Assembly: GCA_031553935.1 (NCBI GenBank)
Contig: JAVBKS010000009.1
Coordinates: 1-64,000, forward strand
DNA length: 64,000 nucleotides
Origin: JAISDD01 sp031553935
GTDB taxonomy: Bacteria > Bacillota > Syntrophomonadia > Syntrophomonadales > Syntrophomonadaceae
Direction: 5' to 3'
Shown here: positions 43,092 to 51,859 of the stretch, in pieces
How the letters are laid out: each line of letters starts with the position of its first letter
Position numbering within the stretch: position 1 is the stretch's first letter
Program-made: the position numbers and the translations under genes
Notes under the pieces: model-generated
The model's input: only the letters and a program-made list of their open reading frames with translations
Database searches by the model: none
What the model was told of the DNA's origin: nothing

Positions 43092-43639
43092 GAAAGCATT
43101 TATTAACCTTTTCATTAATATTAGTAATCATATTGCAGATCTGCTTCCCCCTGTACAATGTTTGGAGTCAAGAACAGATCTTAAAACATGGACAGTTAAT
43201 TAAGTTCAAAATTGAACCGGTTGATCCTTATGATGCTTTCCGCGGAAGGTATGTAACGATTAATGTCGAGTCTCCATCTCTTAAAGTCCCTTTAAATGAA
43301 GATTTTTCTGCGAACCAGCCCATTTTCGTATTACTAGAAAATGATAGCAGCGGAATAACTGATATGATTGGTGTCACTCAAAACGCTGATACCGAGGCCT
43401 TAAAAATGAGAATTGATGAGTGGAGTATTGACTCCGATGGCGAGATATATTTTCGCTTTCCGCTAAATCGCTATTATCTCGATGAAAACAAAGCCCCAAT
43501 TGCTGATAAAATCAGCCGGAATTTTAATAAGAAAAATGCCTTAATCAGTGCTCGCGTTTCTCAAAGCGGCGCAATTATTATTGAACAGCTATATGTTGAA
43601 AATAAACCCATAGAAGACTATATAAACGAACTTAAATAA
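43088..43639 (+). CDS. GDYXXLXY-motif protein
   Basis: A 183-residue protein with an N-terminal helix (about 5-20) and a beta-rich outer domain. KIEPVDPYDAFRGRYVTINVE near residue 45 is the family motif, here RGRYVTI in place of the usual RGDYxxL. It starts with TTG behind AAAGGAGAGG and overlaps the DUF2157 gene. The role is unknown. Confidence 0.85.
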   Translation: MRKHLLTFSLILVIILQICFPLYNVWSQEQILKHGQLIKFKIEPVDPYDAFRGRYVTINVESPSLKVPLNEDFSANQPIFVLLENDSSGITDMIGVTQNADTEALKMRIDEWSIDSDGEIYFRFPLNRYYLDENKAPIADKISRNFNKKNALISARVSQSGAIIIEQLYVENKPIEDYINELK

Positions 43640-43727
43640 GCTAAATATAATATCCTCTAAAGAAGAGTTATGTAATACTATACATATTTGTATTATTGTG
43701 GTATATTCTCTTTTGAGGGGGTGTCTT

Positions 43728-43925
43728 ATGAGCAAGACCGATAAAGAGCTGGCAGTTGAACTAACAATTTACGCGATAACTGTTAATACCCGCTTGGCAT
43801 ATATATGCAATGCTGCCGGGGTTCAGCAAGTTACTCAAACCCTCAGTGTTGAGCAGATTGATAACATGTTAAGAAAATTTTACTCTACAATCGCTTCCTT
43901 TAAGGGCGGCGACATCGACTACTAG
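43728..43925 (+). CDS. small protein of unknown function
   Basis: A 65-residue helical protein with no membrane segment (ELAVELTIYAITVNTRLAYI, SVEQIDNMLRKFYSTIASF). The ATG at 43728 follows GAGGGGGTGTCTT, a strong binding site, which supports it as a real gene; the frame upstream of it is open but has no site. The family is not recognised. Its stop is 5 bp from that of the convergent radical SAM gene. Confidence 0.7.
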   Translation: MSKTDKELAVELTIYAITVNTRLAYICNAAGVQQVTQTLSVEQIDNMLRKFYSTIASFKGGDIDY

Positions 43926-43930
43926 GAAAT

Positions 43931-45268
43931 CTATTTCACAAGGTATGACATCCATGACCCCCATTTTCCGATTAGGTTAATGGGAATTATTCTAGTAAGA
44001 AATGCGCTTACATTCCCGAATTTGCGATATAATAGGTTGAATAACAGATAAGCTTTCCATTGTTTTCTATTGTCCGGCATTCGTTTAATTATGTTCTTAA
44101 AAGAGTAAAAATCTTTGTATATCCCCAGGTATCCTGCAATTAATTCATCAGCTGTGAGCTTTGCTGGAGAAAAGACAACCCGAGCTGTATTATAATGGCT
44201 AAGATCATTATCAATAATCTGTCCATCAGCCTTCATTCTATTGTAGAGGGCCGTACCAGGATAAGGGGTTAAGATATGTGCAGTCAGGGTCTCCACTTTA
44301 TTATCAACTAACCACTTTAGGGTTCGGGGGAAAACATCAGACTCATCATCTTCAAGCCCGAAGACCATGCTGGCATTTACCATTATCCCTCTTTGATGAA
44401 TTTCATTTATTAGCTTTTCATATTTTGCAAGGGCATGGTATTTATGAACACTTCGTAGAGATGAGCTATTGATAGATTCAAAGCCAATAAAAAGACTTTG
44501 ACATCCGGTCACCGCCATTAAATCTAAAAGCTCAAGCTGATCAGCGATACTTGCGGTTACAGCTGCATTCCACTTAATGTTTAAATCTTTAATGCTTAAG
44601 AGAAACTCCCGCGTCCATGTCGGGTTGCCCGTGAAATTATCGTCTATAAACATAATATGTCTGGTATTAAGAGCAGCTATTTCATCTAATATATCGTTAA
44701 TATTCCTATTAACGTAATTGCGGTTAGCGCAGCTATTGTAGCAAAAATCACAGCGATGGGGGCAGCCGCGGCTAGTACTGATAACATTCTTGTATAAGTA
44801 TTTGTTCCCTTCATTATCCGTATAATCAGGACCGCAGATTTCCCTGCCGGAAAAACCCGCCATATCTTCATAGACTCTCATCAGTTTACCTTGCTCACTA
44901 TCAGCTACGATTTGCTTCCAAACCCGCTCCGCATAACCAACGCATATGGCATCAAAATAATCCCGGCAGTCATCAGGTACAGCGGTTACATGTATGCCTC
45001 CTGCCACTACCGGAACACCTTTTTCACGAAATGCAGCAGCAATTTCCCGTGCTCGGTTCATTACATCAACGGTTACCGTGATCCCAACCAAATCCACCTC
45101 TTGACCAAAATCAATTTTTTCAACATTCTCATTAATAATGCAGACGCTGTGCTCGGGCGGAGTAAGCTTTTTTAGCGTTAGTAATGCTAAAGATGGAGCC
45201 ATTTTGGTCTTTAAATCCGTATCCATGGGACGCTTATTCATTTTCGGTTGTATTAAATAAATATTCAT
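43931..45268 (-). CDS. B12-binding radical SAM protein
   Basis: A 445-residue protein. The N-terminal part (about 1-145) is a cobalamin-binding Rossmann domain (VDLVGITVTVDVMNRAREIA, VPVVAGGIHVTAVPDD). The radical SAM core begins at STSRGCPHRCDFCYNSC near residue 180 with the CxxxCxxC cluster, and HIMFIDDNFTGNP and SLFIGFESINSSSL follow. This class B/BchE-like group does methylations or ring chemistry; the substrate is unknown. The ATG at 45268 (preceded by AAGAGAGC) starts directly at the B12 domain. The longer frame would run into the upstream regulator gene. Confidence 0.88.
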   Translation of the reverse strand: MNIYLIQPKMNKRPMDTDLKTKMAPSLALLTLKKLTPPEHSVCIINENVEKIDFGQEVDLVGITVTVDVMNRAREIAAAFREKGVPVVAGGIHVTAVPDDCRDYFDAICVGYAERVWKQIVADSEQGKLMRVYEDMAGFSGREICGPDYTDNEGNKYLYKNVISTSRGCPHRCDFCYNSCANRNYVNRNINDILDEIAALNTRHIMFIDDNFTGNPTWTREFLLSIKDLNIKWNAAVTASIADQLELLDLMAVTGCQSLFIGFESINSSSLRSVHKYHALAKYEKLINEIHQRGIMVNASMVFGLEDDESDVFPRTLKWLVDNKVETLTAHILTPYPGTALYNRMKADGQIIDNDLSHYNTARVVFSPAKLTADELIAGYLGIYKDFYSFKNIIKRMPDNRKQWKAYLLFNLLYRKFGNVSAFLTRIIPINLIGKWGSWMSYLVK

Positions 45269-45299
45269 AGCTCTCTTATGATAACCCTCATGCAAAGAA

Positions 45300-45536
45300 T
45301 TAAACCCCATCTGGGCGGTCTTTAACAACGACTTCCTTTTTGTATTCCAATATGTCACCCGGCTGGCAATCTAAGGCCATACATATAGCTTCTAGAGTTG
45401 AGAGCCGTATCGCTTTTGCTTTGCCGTTTTTTAGTATAGAGATATTTGCTATCGTTATTCCCACCTGCTCGGCAAGTTCGGTAACACTCATTTTTCTTTT
45501 GGCCAGCATTACATCAATATTAATTACAATCGCCAT
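45300..45536 (-). CDS. XRE-family (YozG-like) helix-turn-helix regulator
   Basis: A 78-residue DNA-binding protein that is almost all HTH: MSVTELAEQVGITIANISILK with recognition helix, then LSTLEAICMALDCQPGDIL, the usual Cro/C1 end. YozG-like regulators are typically paired with a DUF2975 membrane protein, which is the next gene upstream (12-bp gap). A membrane signal may be passed to the regulator, but that is inference. Confidence 0.9.
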   Translation of the reverse strand: MAIVINIDVMLAKRKMSVTELAEQVGITIANISILKNGKAKAIRLSTLEAICMALDCQPGDILEYKKEVVVKDRPDGV

Positions 45537-45547
45537 AGTTTTCTCCT

Positions 45548-46030
45548 CTAGACCGTCAGATCGTTTTCAGATTTTATTTCTATAGCTGCTTGCAGCAATC
45601 TCTGCAGAACTGCTGCAAAAGTAGCGATAACAAGCGGCGCCAGAACAATCAGCAATCCTAAAACTACTACTCCCGGCGCATCATCAGCTTCGCCGATCAT
45701 GGCAAAAACCGGTAGACCAATAACATAGATGCCACTGATTGCAATAGCACAATTTCTAATACTGCGCAGAGCTCTTACCGATACTTCGGAGAATACTAAG
45801 TTTTGGTCAATATAACCAAGTAGTTTTAAGCTCTGATAGAGAGCATAAAAAAAGGGAATGGCTGTTGCATACAAACCTAATAAAATTGGGTATTGCATGC
45901 TTGCTAACTGCGGAGCCAATTTGGCAACTTCACTAACAAATCCCGGCAGACCAAAAACACATATTGCCAGAACGGCAATTCCAATAAAAAAAATAGCCCC
46001 TCGCAAAAAAATAGTTGGTACTCTTTTCAT
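45548..46030 (-). CDS. DUF2975 membrane protein
   Basis: A 160-residue protein with four hydrophobic helices at about 10-30, 45-70, 95-120 and 125-150, the DUF2975 layout, including FFYALYQSLKLLGYID between helices 2 and 3. ATG 46030 is 8 nt after GAGGTG. It forms a two-gene unit with the YozG-like regulator. Function is unknown. Confidence 0.85.
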   Translation of the reverse strand: MKRVPTIFLRGAIFFIGIAVLAICVFGLPGFVSEVAKLAPQLASMQYPILLGLYATAIPFFYALYQSLKLLGYIDQNLVFSEVSVRALRSIRNCAIAISGIYVIGLPVFAMIGEADDAPGVVVLGLLIVLAPLVIATFAAVLQRLLQAAIEIKSENDLTV

Positions 46031-46162
46031 AAAACGCACCTCTTTGACTTTTTTTCAATTATAACATATTATTTATCGTTTATCAATAAATGTTTATCGT
46101 TTATCTGGGCGGGCAGCATGGATCCATAAATCTAAAGGTTGATTCCCTATCTGGTGGAAAAT

Positions 46163-46187
46163 AAAAAAAAGGAGCTAAAATAGCCCC
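46163..46187 (-). terminator. rho-independent terminator after the secreted-protein gene
   Basis: On the minus strand GGGGCTA pairs with TAGCTCC (one G-T pair) around TTT and is followed by eight T. Confidence 0.85.
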
Positions 46188-46206
46188 TTATCGCTTAGTC
46201 TTATTT

Positions 46207-47352
46207 CTAGTCAGTGATGTCTTCTGAGTTAACCGCAAAAGAGAACATCAGGCCTGAAGGGTTGTTCTCCGCATTGTATTCATCAAGCCCTGATTCGCTG
46301 TCCCAGGCACAATTGACTCCATAAATCACGATATAGTTGTCCCCACTGGTTAAGAAGGGCTTAATATCATATGAATATACTTTATCCCAACCACCATGAG
46401 TGATGAAGCCATTTATCTGGGTGCGATCTCCAAATAGAGCTTTCAGATCTTCTATATCTTCGAAGCTTTTCGTATAGGGCATCAATAACGAGTTCGATTT
46501 CCCTACATAGTTATTGTTTACAAAGACTACAAATCCATTGTCACTAGCTATTCTCAGGGTCACCATGTCATTAGTAATTTGTTCACCTGGAATATTAAAT
46601 GCCTTGGCATAGCGAACAACTTCCCCTACCTGAGGATTCGTAGCCGGATTAGTATTGCTTATCCACTTCGCCTCGGTATAGCCCTTAGAAATGTCAAGCA
46701 GATCATTTACTATTGATTTCATGTCATTGTAAGCTTGACGATCCGCATCTCCTTCAGGCTTATTGGTAAAAGCTTTGTCCCAAGCATCTGCACCATATAG
46801 TGATCCGGTGTCAGTTTGAACTACATCAGCAAAGATTTCGTCTAAGGCACCGAGGAAACTTTTTGCAGTTATTCCGCTCCCCGGGCTGCTAACTACAATT
46901 GTCCTAAATTTACTGTCAGCAGGTATATCAGCAGGTATCAAATTCCCAATGTACACCATATTGATATTCTTGGCTTTCCCTTTGCCATCAATAGCTAATT
47001 TGGGAATACTGTATTTCCCAGCTTCTGTTATCGTTACTGCTCGATACTCATTTGCCATTTTTACCATTAAGGTCAAGCTCTTGTATTCAGTGAAAAATAT
47101 TTCCTCTACAGTAAGTAAGCCGTCCTCTTTCTGCTTTCCATCCCATTCGAAAACAATCCCTTTTGCTTCGAATGCATAACTATGGGCATTACTAGAAATT
47201 TTGCCTTCACTATGTTGTTTAAAATCCTTGGCTTCTTCTTTATTCATTACTTCATAATCAATCGTCTTTATATCACCGGCATAGGCGGGAAGGCCAAATG
47301 CTGCCGTAAACAGCATTGCGATTCCGATAATGATAGAAAATACTTTTTTCAT
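46207..47352 (-). CDS. large secreted protein of unknown function
   Basis: A 381-residue exported protein with a signal peptide (MKKVFSIIIGIAML core, cut near PAYAG). The first 150 residues are beta-rich (IDYEVMNKEEAKDFKQH, ITEAGKYSIPKLAI); a helical segment follows near 195-235. The last 150 residues, with LRIASDNGFVVFVNNNYVG and YSYDIKPFLTSGDNYIVIYG, resemble the jelly-roll or PA14-like domains of surface and carbohydrate-binding proteins. No catalytic motif stands out. GGAAG precedes the ATG, and a good terminator follows. It lies just downstream of sigI-rsgI and could be a sigma-I target. Confidence 0.82.
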   Translation of the reverse strand: MKKVFSIIIGIAMLFTAAFGLPAYAGDIKTIDYEVMNKEEAKDFKQHSEGKISSNAHSYAFEAKGIVFEWDGKQKEDGLLTVEEIFFTEYKSLTLMVKMANEYRAVTITEAGKYSIPKLAIDGKGKAKNINMVYIGNLIPADIPADSKFRTIVVSSPGSGITAKSFLGALDEIFADVVQTDTGSLYGADAWDKAFTNKPEGDADRQAYNDMKSIVNDLLDISKGYTEAKWISNTNPATNPQVGEVVRYAKAFNIPGEQITNDMVTLRIASDNGFVVFVNNNYVGKSNSLLMPYTKSFEDIEDLKALFGDRTQINGFITHGGWDKVYSYDIKPFLTSGDNYIVIYGVNCAWDSESGLDEYNAENNPSGLMFSFAVNSEDITD

Positions 47353-47469
47353 TAAATCACTTCCTTATAAATTTTTTATCTTAACATAGCCCCCTTGCTT
47401 TGGATCCCTCCTTTATTATCCAAATTAATAATTGCTATATTATAGTAGTTCGCGGCTCAATAAATATTT

Positions 47470-47524
47470 TTGGGGGGATTTTAATAAAGTGCATAATTTT
47501 GCAACTTTCTAGTAATCCCCCCAA
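47470..47524 (-). terminator. long inverted repeat after rsgI
   Basis: TTGGGGGGATT (47470-47480) and AATCCCCCCAA (47514-47524) are perfect 11-bp arms around 33 nt. The repeat lies between the rsgI stop and the next minus-strand gene. The T tract is weak, so it is either a terminator or a regulatory/RNA-stability hairpin. Confidence 0.6.
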
Positions 47525-47575
47525 CCATTAATTAACCGATGTTCCCTTATGCCTTGGCATCATGGGCGAAACAAT

Positions 47576-48505
47576 TCAATTCTTATTATTGTCATTTTTA
47601 TCATGCTTACCTCTGGAGTCATCCTTTTTACTCTGTCCTTGATTTCCATTATTCTCAGTTTGCTTTTTTTGCTCTTTACTCAGTTGTTTTGCTTCTTTTT
47701 CGCTTTCTTTCTCCAATTTTTTCGAAGTATTGTCTTTGCTTTCTTGTTCCTTATCATTATTAAAACTTTTATTTTCTACCGTATTGACCTTATTATTTTT
47801 ATTGTCGGTTTGGCTGTGAAGCTGCTCATTCAATTCGCTCATAGGCATTACCAGCAGTTCTTCCAGCGACTTGCTCTGATCGACGCGATAAAGTTCTTCG
47901 GCCCTTTTTAGTTTGCCCGGAGAAACCCCTTTCGCTTGGGCTTCATCTCTTAGCTTTAGATCACTAATATCGACATCAACTGCCGGTAATTCAGCCATAC
48001 TGTGCAAGACTTCATTTATTTTCGCAGCTGCTAATGAAGTCGTTTTCTCGTTTTGAGCAATAACTGTTAATTGGATCGAGGCTTCTTGATCCGCTGGACT
48101 TAACCCATAGCCTTGTGATACAGCCGCAGCAACTATGGTTTTCAAAGCTTCTTGCGCTGAACCCTTAATCCTTACTCCAGCAAGAAATTTTTCGCCGTCT
48201 TCATTAACAGCGCGGACTGATTTTACTCGATCCATATTATTAAACGCCAACTCGAAGCTGGGATTAATATCAACAGCTAAATAATAGGCATCTATTCTAA
48301 ATAAATAAGCGTATAAACCACTAAAAGTAAATATTAGAAAAGTCGCGGCAATCAGTGCTATCTTGCGGTTAAGCGTGATCGGGGTGTTAAACTCCACTTC
48401 CGAACCTACAGGTTTATGCGAAATTCCTTTGACTCGGTGAAAACAGCCTTTGTTATCCATCACGTAGGAAATACCATTTTCATGGCTTATAAGCAAACCT
48501 CTCAT
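47576..48505 (-). CDS. rsgI: anti-sigma-I factor RsgI
   Basis: A 309-residue single-pass membrane protein. The N-terminal cytosolic RsgI domain (MRGLLISHENGISYVM and DNKGCFHRVKG) binds sigma-I; a helix lies at about 48-68. The outer part opens with VDINPSFELAFNN, the conserved periplasmic segment near the autocleavage site (Asn-Pro). The C-terminal 90 residues are a highly charged Lys/Glu/Asn tail and carry no carbohydrate-binding module, so what it senses is unclear. It overlaps sigI by 4 nt. Confidence 0.92.
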   Translation of the reverse strand: MRGLLISHENGISYVMDNKGCFHRVKGISHKPVGSEVEFNTPITLNRKIALIAATFLIFTFSGLYAYLFRIDAYYLAVDINPSFELAFNNMDRVKSVRAVNEDGEKFLAGVRIKGSAQEALKTIVAAAVSQGYGLSPADQEASIQLTVIAQNEKTTSLAAAKINEVLHSMAELPAVDVDISDLKLRDEAQAKGVSPGKLKRAEELYRVDQSKSLEELLVMPMSELNEQLHSQTDNKNNKVNTVENKSFNNDKEQESKDNTSKKLEKESEKEAKQLSKEQKKQTENNGNQGQSKKDDSRGKHDKNDNNKN

Positions 48506-49266
48506 ACTGCTCCACCTCCGTTCAGTTTTATGTATTCTGCTAAATATTCATAGTCGCCAGTTAGTATAATTAGTGAAGCTAATAAATACTTTCGAACCCT
48601 TTCCAGTTTTTTTTCAGGGACATTTGTAAGCTTGGCAATCTTTTTTATTGGCAAGTAACGCTTGACTTGAATAATCTCGGTTATTTCTTGGTTTTCATAG
48701 CATTGTATCACAACTTGGCGACAAGTTTTTTGCAAAGAATTGTGTTTAGGAGATTGTTCATAAAGTGATAATAGTGTGATTTCCCATTCCTGAAGCTCCA
48801 TCTTAAATTGTTCAATTTCCATTGATAAGAGAGCATTCTGGCTAGCAAACGCATAAGAGCTCATTGCAGCAGCAGTCGAGGCGGGGCTGTTATCATAGGG
48901 TTCTTTTTCATCGCTTAATAATACAATTTTTTCTTGGTAGCGGCTTTCTTTGCGCAGACCATCAATCAGCCTCAGCTTAATTATTTGGTTGGCAAAAGTC
49001 AAAAAATGGCCTCTGTTTTGATCGTAACTTTTAATTGCTTCATAAAAAGCCAGCATGGCAATACTTTGGTAATCGTCAAAGCGGATTTCATCATAGCCGT
49101 AAATAAACCTTCTAACCCGGCTTTTGATGAAAGGCAAAAATTCTTCAATAAGTCGATTGGCTTCATTTTCGTCCTGAAGCGCACGGCAGGCTCTCTCATC
49201 AAGAGACACTATCTCAACCTCTTCGTATTTATCACCTTTTTGACTTTTATGACTCTTGAATATCAT
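48502..49266 (-). CDS. sigI: RNA polymerase sigma factor SigI
   Basis: A 254-residue sigma-70 family factor of the SigI group. Region 2 is visible as FLPFIKSRVRRFIYGYDEIRFDDYQSIAMLAFYEAIKSYD (key part YDEIRFDDYQSIA) and DQNRGHFLTFANQIIKLRLID, with the -10 recognition helix. The C-terminal half has the SigI-specific region with KKIAKLTNVPEKKLERVRKYL. It responds to heat or envelope and polysaccharide signals in Bacillus and Clostridium. It overlaps rsgI (ATGA), giving coupled translation. AGGTG lies upstream of the ATG. Confidence 0.93.
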   Translation of the reverse strand: MIFKSHKSQKGDKYEEVEIVSLDERACRALQDENEANRLIEEFLPFIKSRVRRFIYGYDEIRFDDYQSIAMLAFYEAIKSYDQNRGHFLTFANQIIKLRLIDGLRKESRYQEKIVLLSDEKEPYDNSPASTAAAMSSYAFASQNALLSMEIEQFKMELQEWEITLLSLYEQSPKHNSLQKTCRQVVIQCYENQEITEIIQVKRYLPIKKIAKLTNVPEKKLERVRKYLLASLIILTGDYEYLAEYIKLNGGGAV

Positions 49267-49595
49267 AACAGCATCACCTGTACGACTAGCTGCCGGTACA
49301 AAACCTCAGCCTAAATCGCATAACCCGAAGTTAAAACAACCTTCAACAATTCTTGCTCTCGTATACCTCAAACCAATGGTTTTCACATTATAGCCATTAT
49401 ATTGCAATGTCAGTACAGCGAAAAGCACCTCTAGGCATCAATAATTTTTACTATTTCGCTTTCCTTATGTAATTGCGCGCCTAATCTTTGGAGCGCGCTT
49501 AGCTTGTTACTTAGTACGAATCAGTATTAATATAGAATCGGGAAATACGAGTACCTAGTTTAGGAATAATAATGGAAACAGCAGAAAATGATAAA

Positions 49596-49624
49596 TTGAC
49601 TTTTACAGGTAAGCTTGCTATGCT
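49596..49624 (+). promoter_or_regulatory. sigma-A promoter of the ABC-F gene
   Basis: TTGACT (49596-49601), 17-bp spacer, TATGCT (49619-49624) with an extended -10 TGC directly before it. Transcription should start near 49631, about 210 nt before the ABC-F start codon. Confidence 0.75.
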
Positions 49625-49642
49625 ATAGTCAATTAACTTGAA

Positions 49643-49693
49643 ATGGAGATGAGAGGGTGCGCCATCTTTCTTGCTAAGAAAAATAAGGCATGA
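49643..49693 (+). CDS. candidate 16-residue leader peptide for the ABC-F gene
   Basis: ATG 49643 opens a frame reading MEMRGCAIFLAKKNKA, ending in TGA at 49691-49693. It lies at the very 5' end of the predicted transcript and spans the first arm (49666-49674) of a switchable hairpin. A second ATG (49649) is in frame. No strong ribosome binding site is present because the transcript begins only about 12 nt upstream. Short leader peptides on which drug-blocked ribosomes stall are known for several ABC-F and erm genes; this one is proposed by analogy. Confidence 0.5.
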   Translation: MEMRGCAIFLAKKNKA

Positions 49694-49816
49694 TGAAGAA
49701 TATTTACTGTTGCTTTTCATTATGCGCGCAAGAAAGTAGTTCAATTTAATCTTAAGAAAAACTCATTAATTCATCTAAGATTTTTTAAGCTGTAAGAAAT
49801 TACTTTCTTGCAGCTT
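49666..49816 (+). promoter_or_regulatory. candidate transcription attenuator in the ABC-F leader
   Basis: CTTTCTTGC occurs at 49666-49674 (inside the leader frame) and again at 49803-49811; GCAAGAAAG at 49728-49736 can pair with either copy. The downstream copy is also one arm of a 13-bp hairpin (49787-49799 with 49804-49816, one G-U pair) that is followed by TATTAATTTT. A second AT-rich stem, AATCTTA/TAAGATT (49748-49782) followed by T's, lies between. The pairings are mutually exclusive, which is the layout of an attenuator. The order is consistent with ribosome stalling exposing the middle arm. Confidence 0.6.
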
Positions 49817-49839
49817 TATTAATTTTGGGGAGGATTATT

Positions 49840-51315
49840 ATGTCATTAATAAATATATCTAATTTAACTTTTGCTTATGATGGCAGCTACGATTATATCT
49901 TCGAAAATGTAAGCTTCCAGATCGACAGCGCTTGGCGCTTAGGCTTCACCGGAAGAAATGGACGCGGGAAAACCACATTTCTAAAGCTATTAATGGGCAA
50001 ATTAGAATACCGTGGCACAATCACTGCCAGCGTTAGTTTTGACTACTTTCCCTTCGAGATCCAAGACACTAAGCTTAAGACCCACGCTGTTGTAAATAGT
50101 ATAATTGCCGACTATCAAGAGTGGGAACTTGACCGTGAGCTAAACTTACTAGGGCTATCAAGTGACTCACTTGCTCGCCCTCTAAGTAGTTTATCCCTCG
50201 GAGAACAAACCAAATTATTATTAGCTGTGCTTTTTCTTAAAGAGAATAATTTCTTGCTCATCGATGAACCCACCAACCATCTGGATAGTTTAGGACGTCA
50301 GCTAGTCAGTAAGTACCTGCGCTCCAAATCGGGGTTCATTCTGGTTTCCCATGACCGGGCTTTCCTAGATAATTCAGTTGACCATATTCTCTCTATCAAT
50401 AAGGCCAATATTGATGTGCAAAAAGGAAATTTCTCGAGCTGGCTGATAAATAAACAGCGTCAAGATCAATTCGAGCTAAGTGAAAACGCAAAACTTCAAA
50501 AGCAAATCGAGCAATTGCGCATTGCTGCGCAAAGAACTTCAGAATGGTCTGATAAGGTAGAAAAAACTAAAAGAGGACCTGAAGGAAGCAAGGCCGACAA
50601 GGGCTATATCGGGCATAAAGCAGCCAAAATGATGAAAAGATCGAAATCCATAGACAAACGCCAAAATGACGCCATAACTGATAAGTCGAAACTGCTAAAA
50701 AACTTAGAGAGAATAGATGATCTTAGAATCAGCCCTCTAACTCATCATTCCAGTAGACTTATGGAGCTATCTGACATCGCAATATATTATGAGGATAAAT
50801 TAATTGCGTCGAACATAAATCTGAGTATCGAAGCAGGCGACCGTATCTTATTAGCAGGTCAGAATGGAAGCGGTAAATCAAGTATAATAAAGCTCATATG
50901 CGAGGAAAACATTAATTACACCGGCAGTATTAAGGCAGCCAGCAAATTGATTATCTCTTATGTTCCTCAGGATACTTCAACACTAAAGGGTAAGCTCCCG
51001 GGATTAGCAGAACAATACGGAATTGATCTGACGCTTCTATATACTATTTTGCGCAAACTAGACTTTAACAGGGACCAATTCGATAAAGACATGCAGCATT
51101 TCAGCGCCGGTCAAAAGAAGAAAGTCCTGCTGGCTAGGAGCCTTTGTGAACGCGCTCATTTATACGTATGGGATGAACCTCTTAACTATATAGATGTTTT
51201 TTCGCGCATGCAAATCGAGGAATTGCTCTTAGAATATCAGCCGACTCTGCTATTTGTCGAGCATGACCAAATGTTTAGTCAAAATATTGCTACGAAATCG
51301 GTAAGGTTAGGATAG
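49840..51315 (+). CDS. ABC-F ribosome-protection protein (antibiotic-resistance type)
   Basis: A 491-residue soluble protein with two ATPase domains and no membrane helices. The first has GRNGRGKTTFLK (near 35), LSLGEQTKLLLAVLFL and LIDEPTNHLDSLG; the second GQNGSGKSSIIK (near 345), FSAGQKKKVLLARSL and WDEPLNYIDVFSR. The FSAGQKKK and DEPLNYID forms are typical of the Lsa/Vga/Msr-like resistance group. The Arg/Lys-rich linker between the domains (about 205-290) would reach the peptidyl-transferase centre and displace drugs. ATG 49840 follows GGGGAGGATTATT. The attenuator-like leader supports drug-inducible expression. The drug class is not predictable from sequence alone. Confidence 0.88.
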   Translation: MSLINISNLTFAYDGSYDYIFENVSFQIDSAWRLGFTGRNGRGKTTFLKLLMGKLEYRGTITASVSFDYFPFEIQDTKLKTHAVVNSIIADYQEWELDRELNLLGLSSDSLARPLSSLSLGEQTKLLLAVLFLKENNFLLIDEPTNHLDSLGRQLVSKYLRSKSGFILVSHDRAFLDNSVDHILSINKANIDVQKGNFSSWLINKQRQDQFELSENAKLQKQIEQLRIAAQRTSEWSDKVEKTKRGPEGSKADKGYIGHKAAKMMKRSKSIDKRQNDAITDKSKLLKNLERIDDLRISPLTHHSSRLMELSDIAIYYEDKLIASNINLSIEAGDRILLAGQNGSGKSSIIKLICEENINYTGSIKAASKLIISYVPQDTSTLKGKLPGLAEQYGIDLTLLYTILRKLDFNRDQFDKDMQHFSAGQKKKVLLARSLCERAHLYVWDEPLNYIDVFSRMQIEELLLEYQPTLLFVEHDQMFSQNIATKSVRLG

Positions 51316-51478
51316 AAACATCTAATTCCAAAAAATAACTAGAAAAGAATATTAGGCTAGGCTTGTTATGAACTTGCTGGTAATATCAAGCCTATTAACA
51401 ATTAACATCGCGCTTAGCAACCTCCGAAATTACGCTAAGAACCCGTGGTAAAATGTCTCGGCACTATTAGAAAATTTA

Positions 51479-51823
51479 TTATAAATTTTTATCCTCTTCC
51501 AGCCTCCGCATATTCTTTTTTATTACTTTCAATTCCACAAGTCTATAAACTGAATATATTATAATTATATAGATAAACACGCTATCATCTAAATCAAAGT
51601 AAATTACAACAAAAGCTGCAAAAACGGAAAAAAGTATATACCCTAATACAACCAAAATAGCTCGCACTGTACTATCATCTGCTTCAGTATCAACTTTTAT
51701 GTATACTCTCCAAGTCCAATAGAACTCATACATGATAATTGGGCATGTTGCCAGAAAAGCGAATTTCAGAAGCATAAGATCAATTACTATTCCATAAGAC
51801 TCGATCCAAGAAACGAATTCCAT
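51479..51823 (-). CDS. small membrane protein of unknown function
   Basis: A 114-residue protein with three hydrophobic segments (about residues 15-35, 55-75 and 80-97) and a charged C-terminal tail. No family is recognised. GGAGG lies 8 nt before the ATG, supporting translation. It follows the VapBC-type pair on the same strand with a 36-bp gap. Confidence 0.7.
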   Translation of the reverse strand: MEFVSWIESYGIVIDLMLLKFAFLATCPIIMYEFYWTWRVYIKVDTEADDSTVRAILVVLGYILFSVFAAFVVIYFDLDDSVFIYIIIIYSVYRLVELKVIKKNMRRLEEDKNL

Positions 51824-51859
51824 GTCTCATTCCTCCATCTGAATATTTTTGAGCGCCAC

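Larger units (their letters stand above)
49267..49839. other. 573-bp region holding the ABC-F promoter and leader
   Basis: The left part (to about 49560), upstream of sigI on the minus strand, shows no firm feature. The right part has a promoter, a short leader frame and hairpins in front of the ABC-F gene, listed separately. A 77-codon minus-strand frame through it is not credible. Confidence 0.6.

Noticed and set aside
49511..49744. 77-codon minus-strand frame before the ABC-F gene
   Set aside because: It lies over the promoter and leader, has no ribosome binding site and no recognisable protein features.
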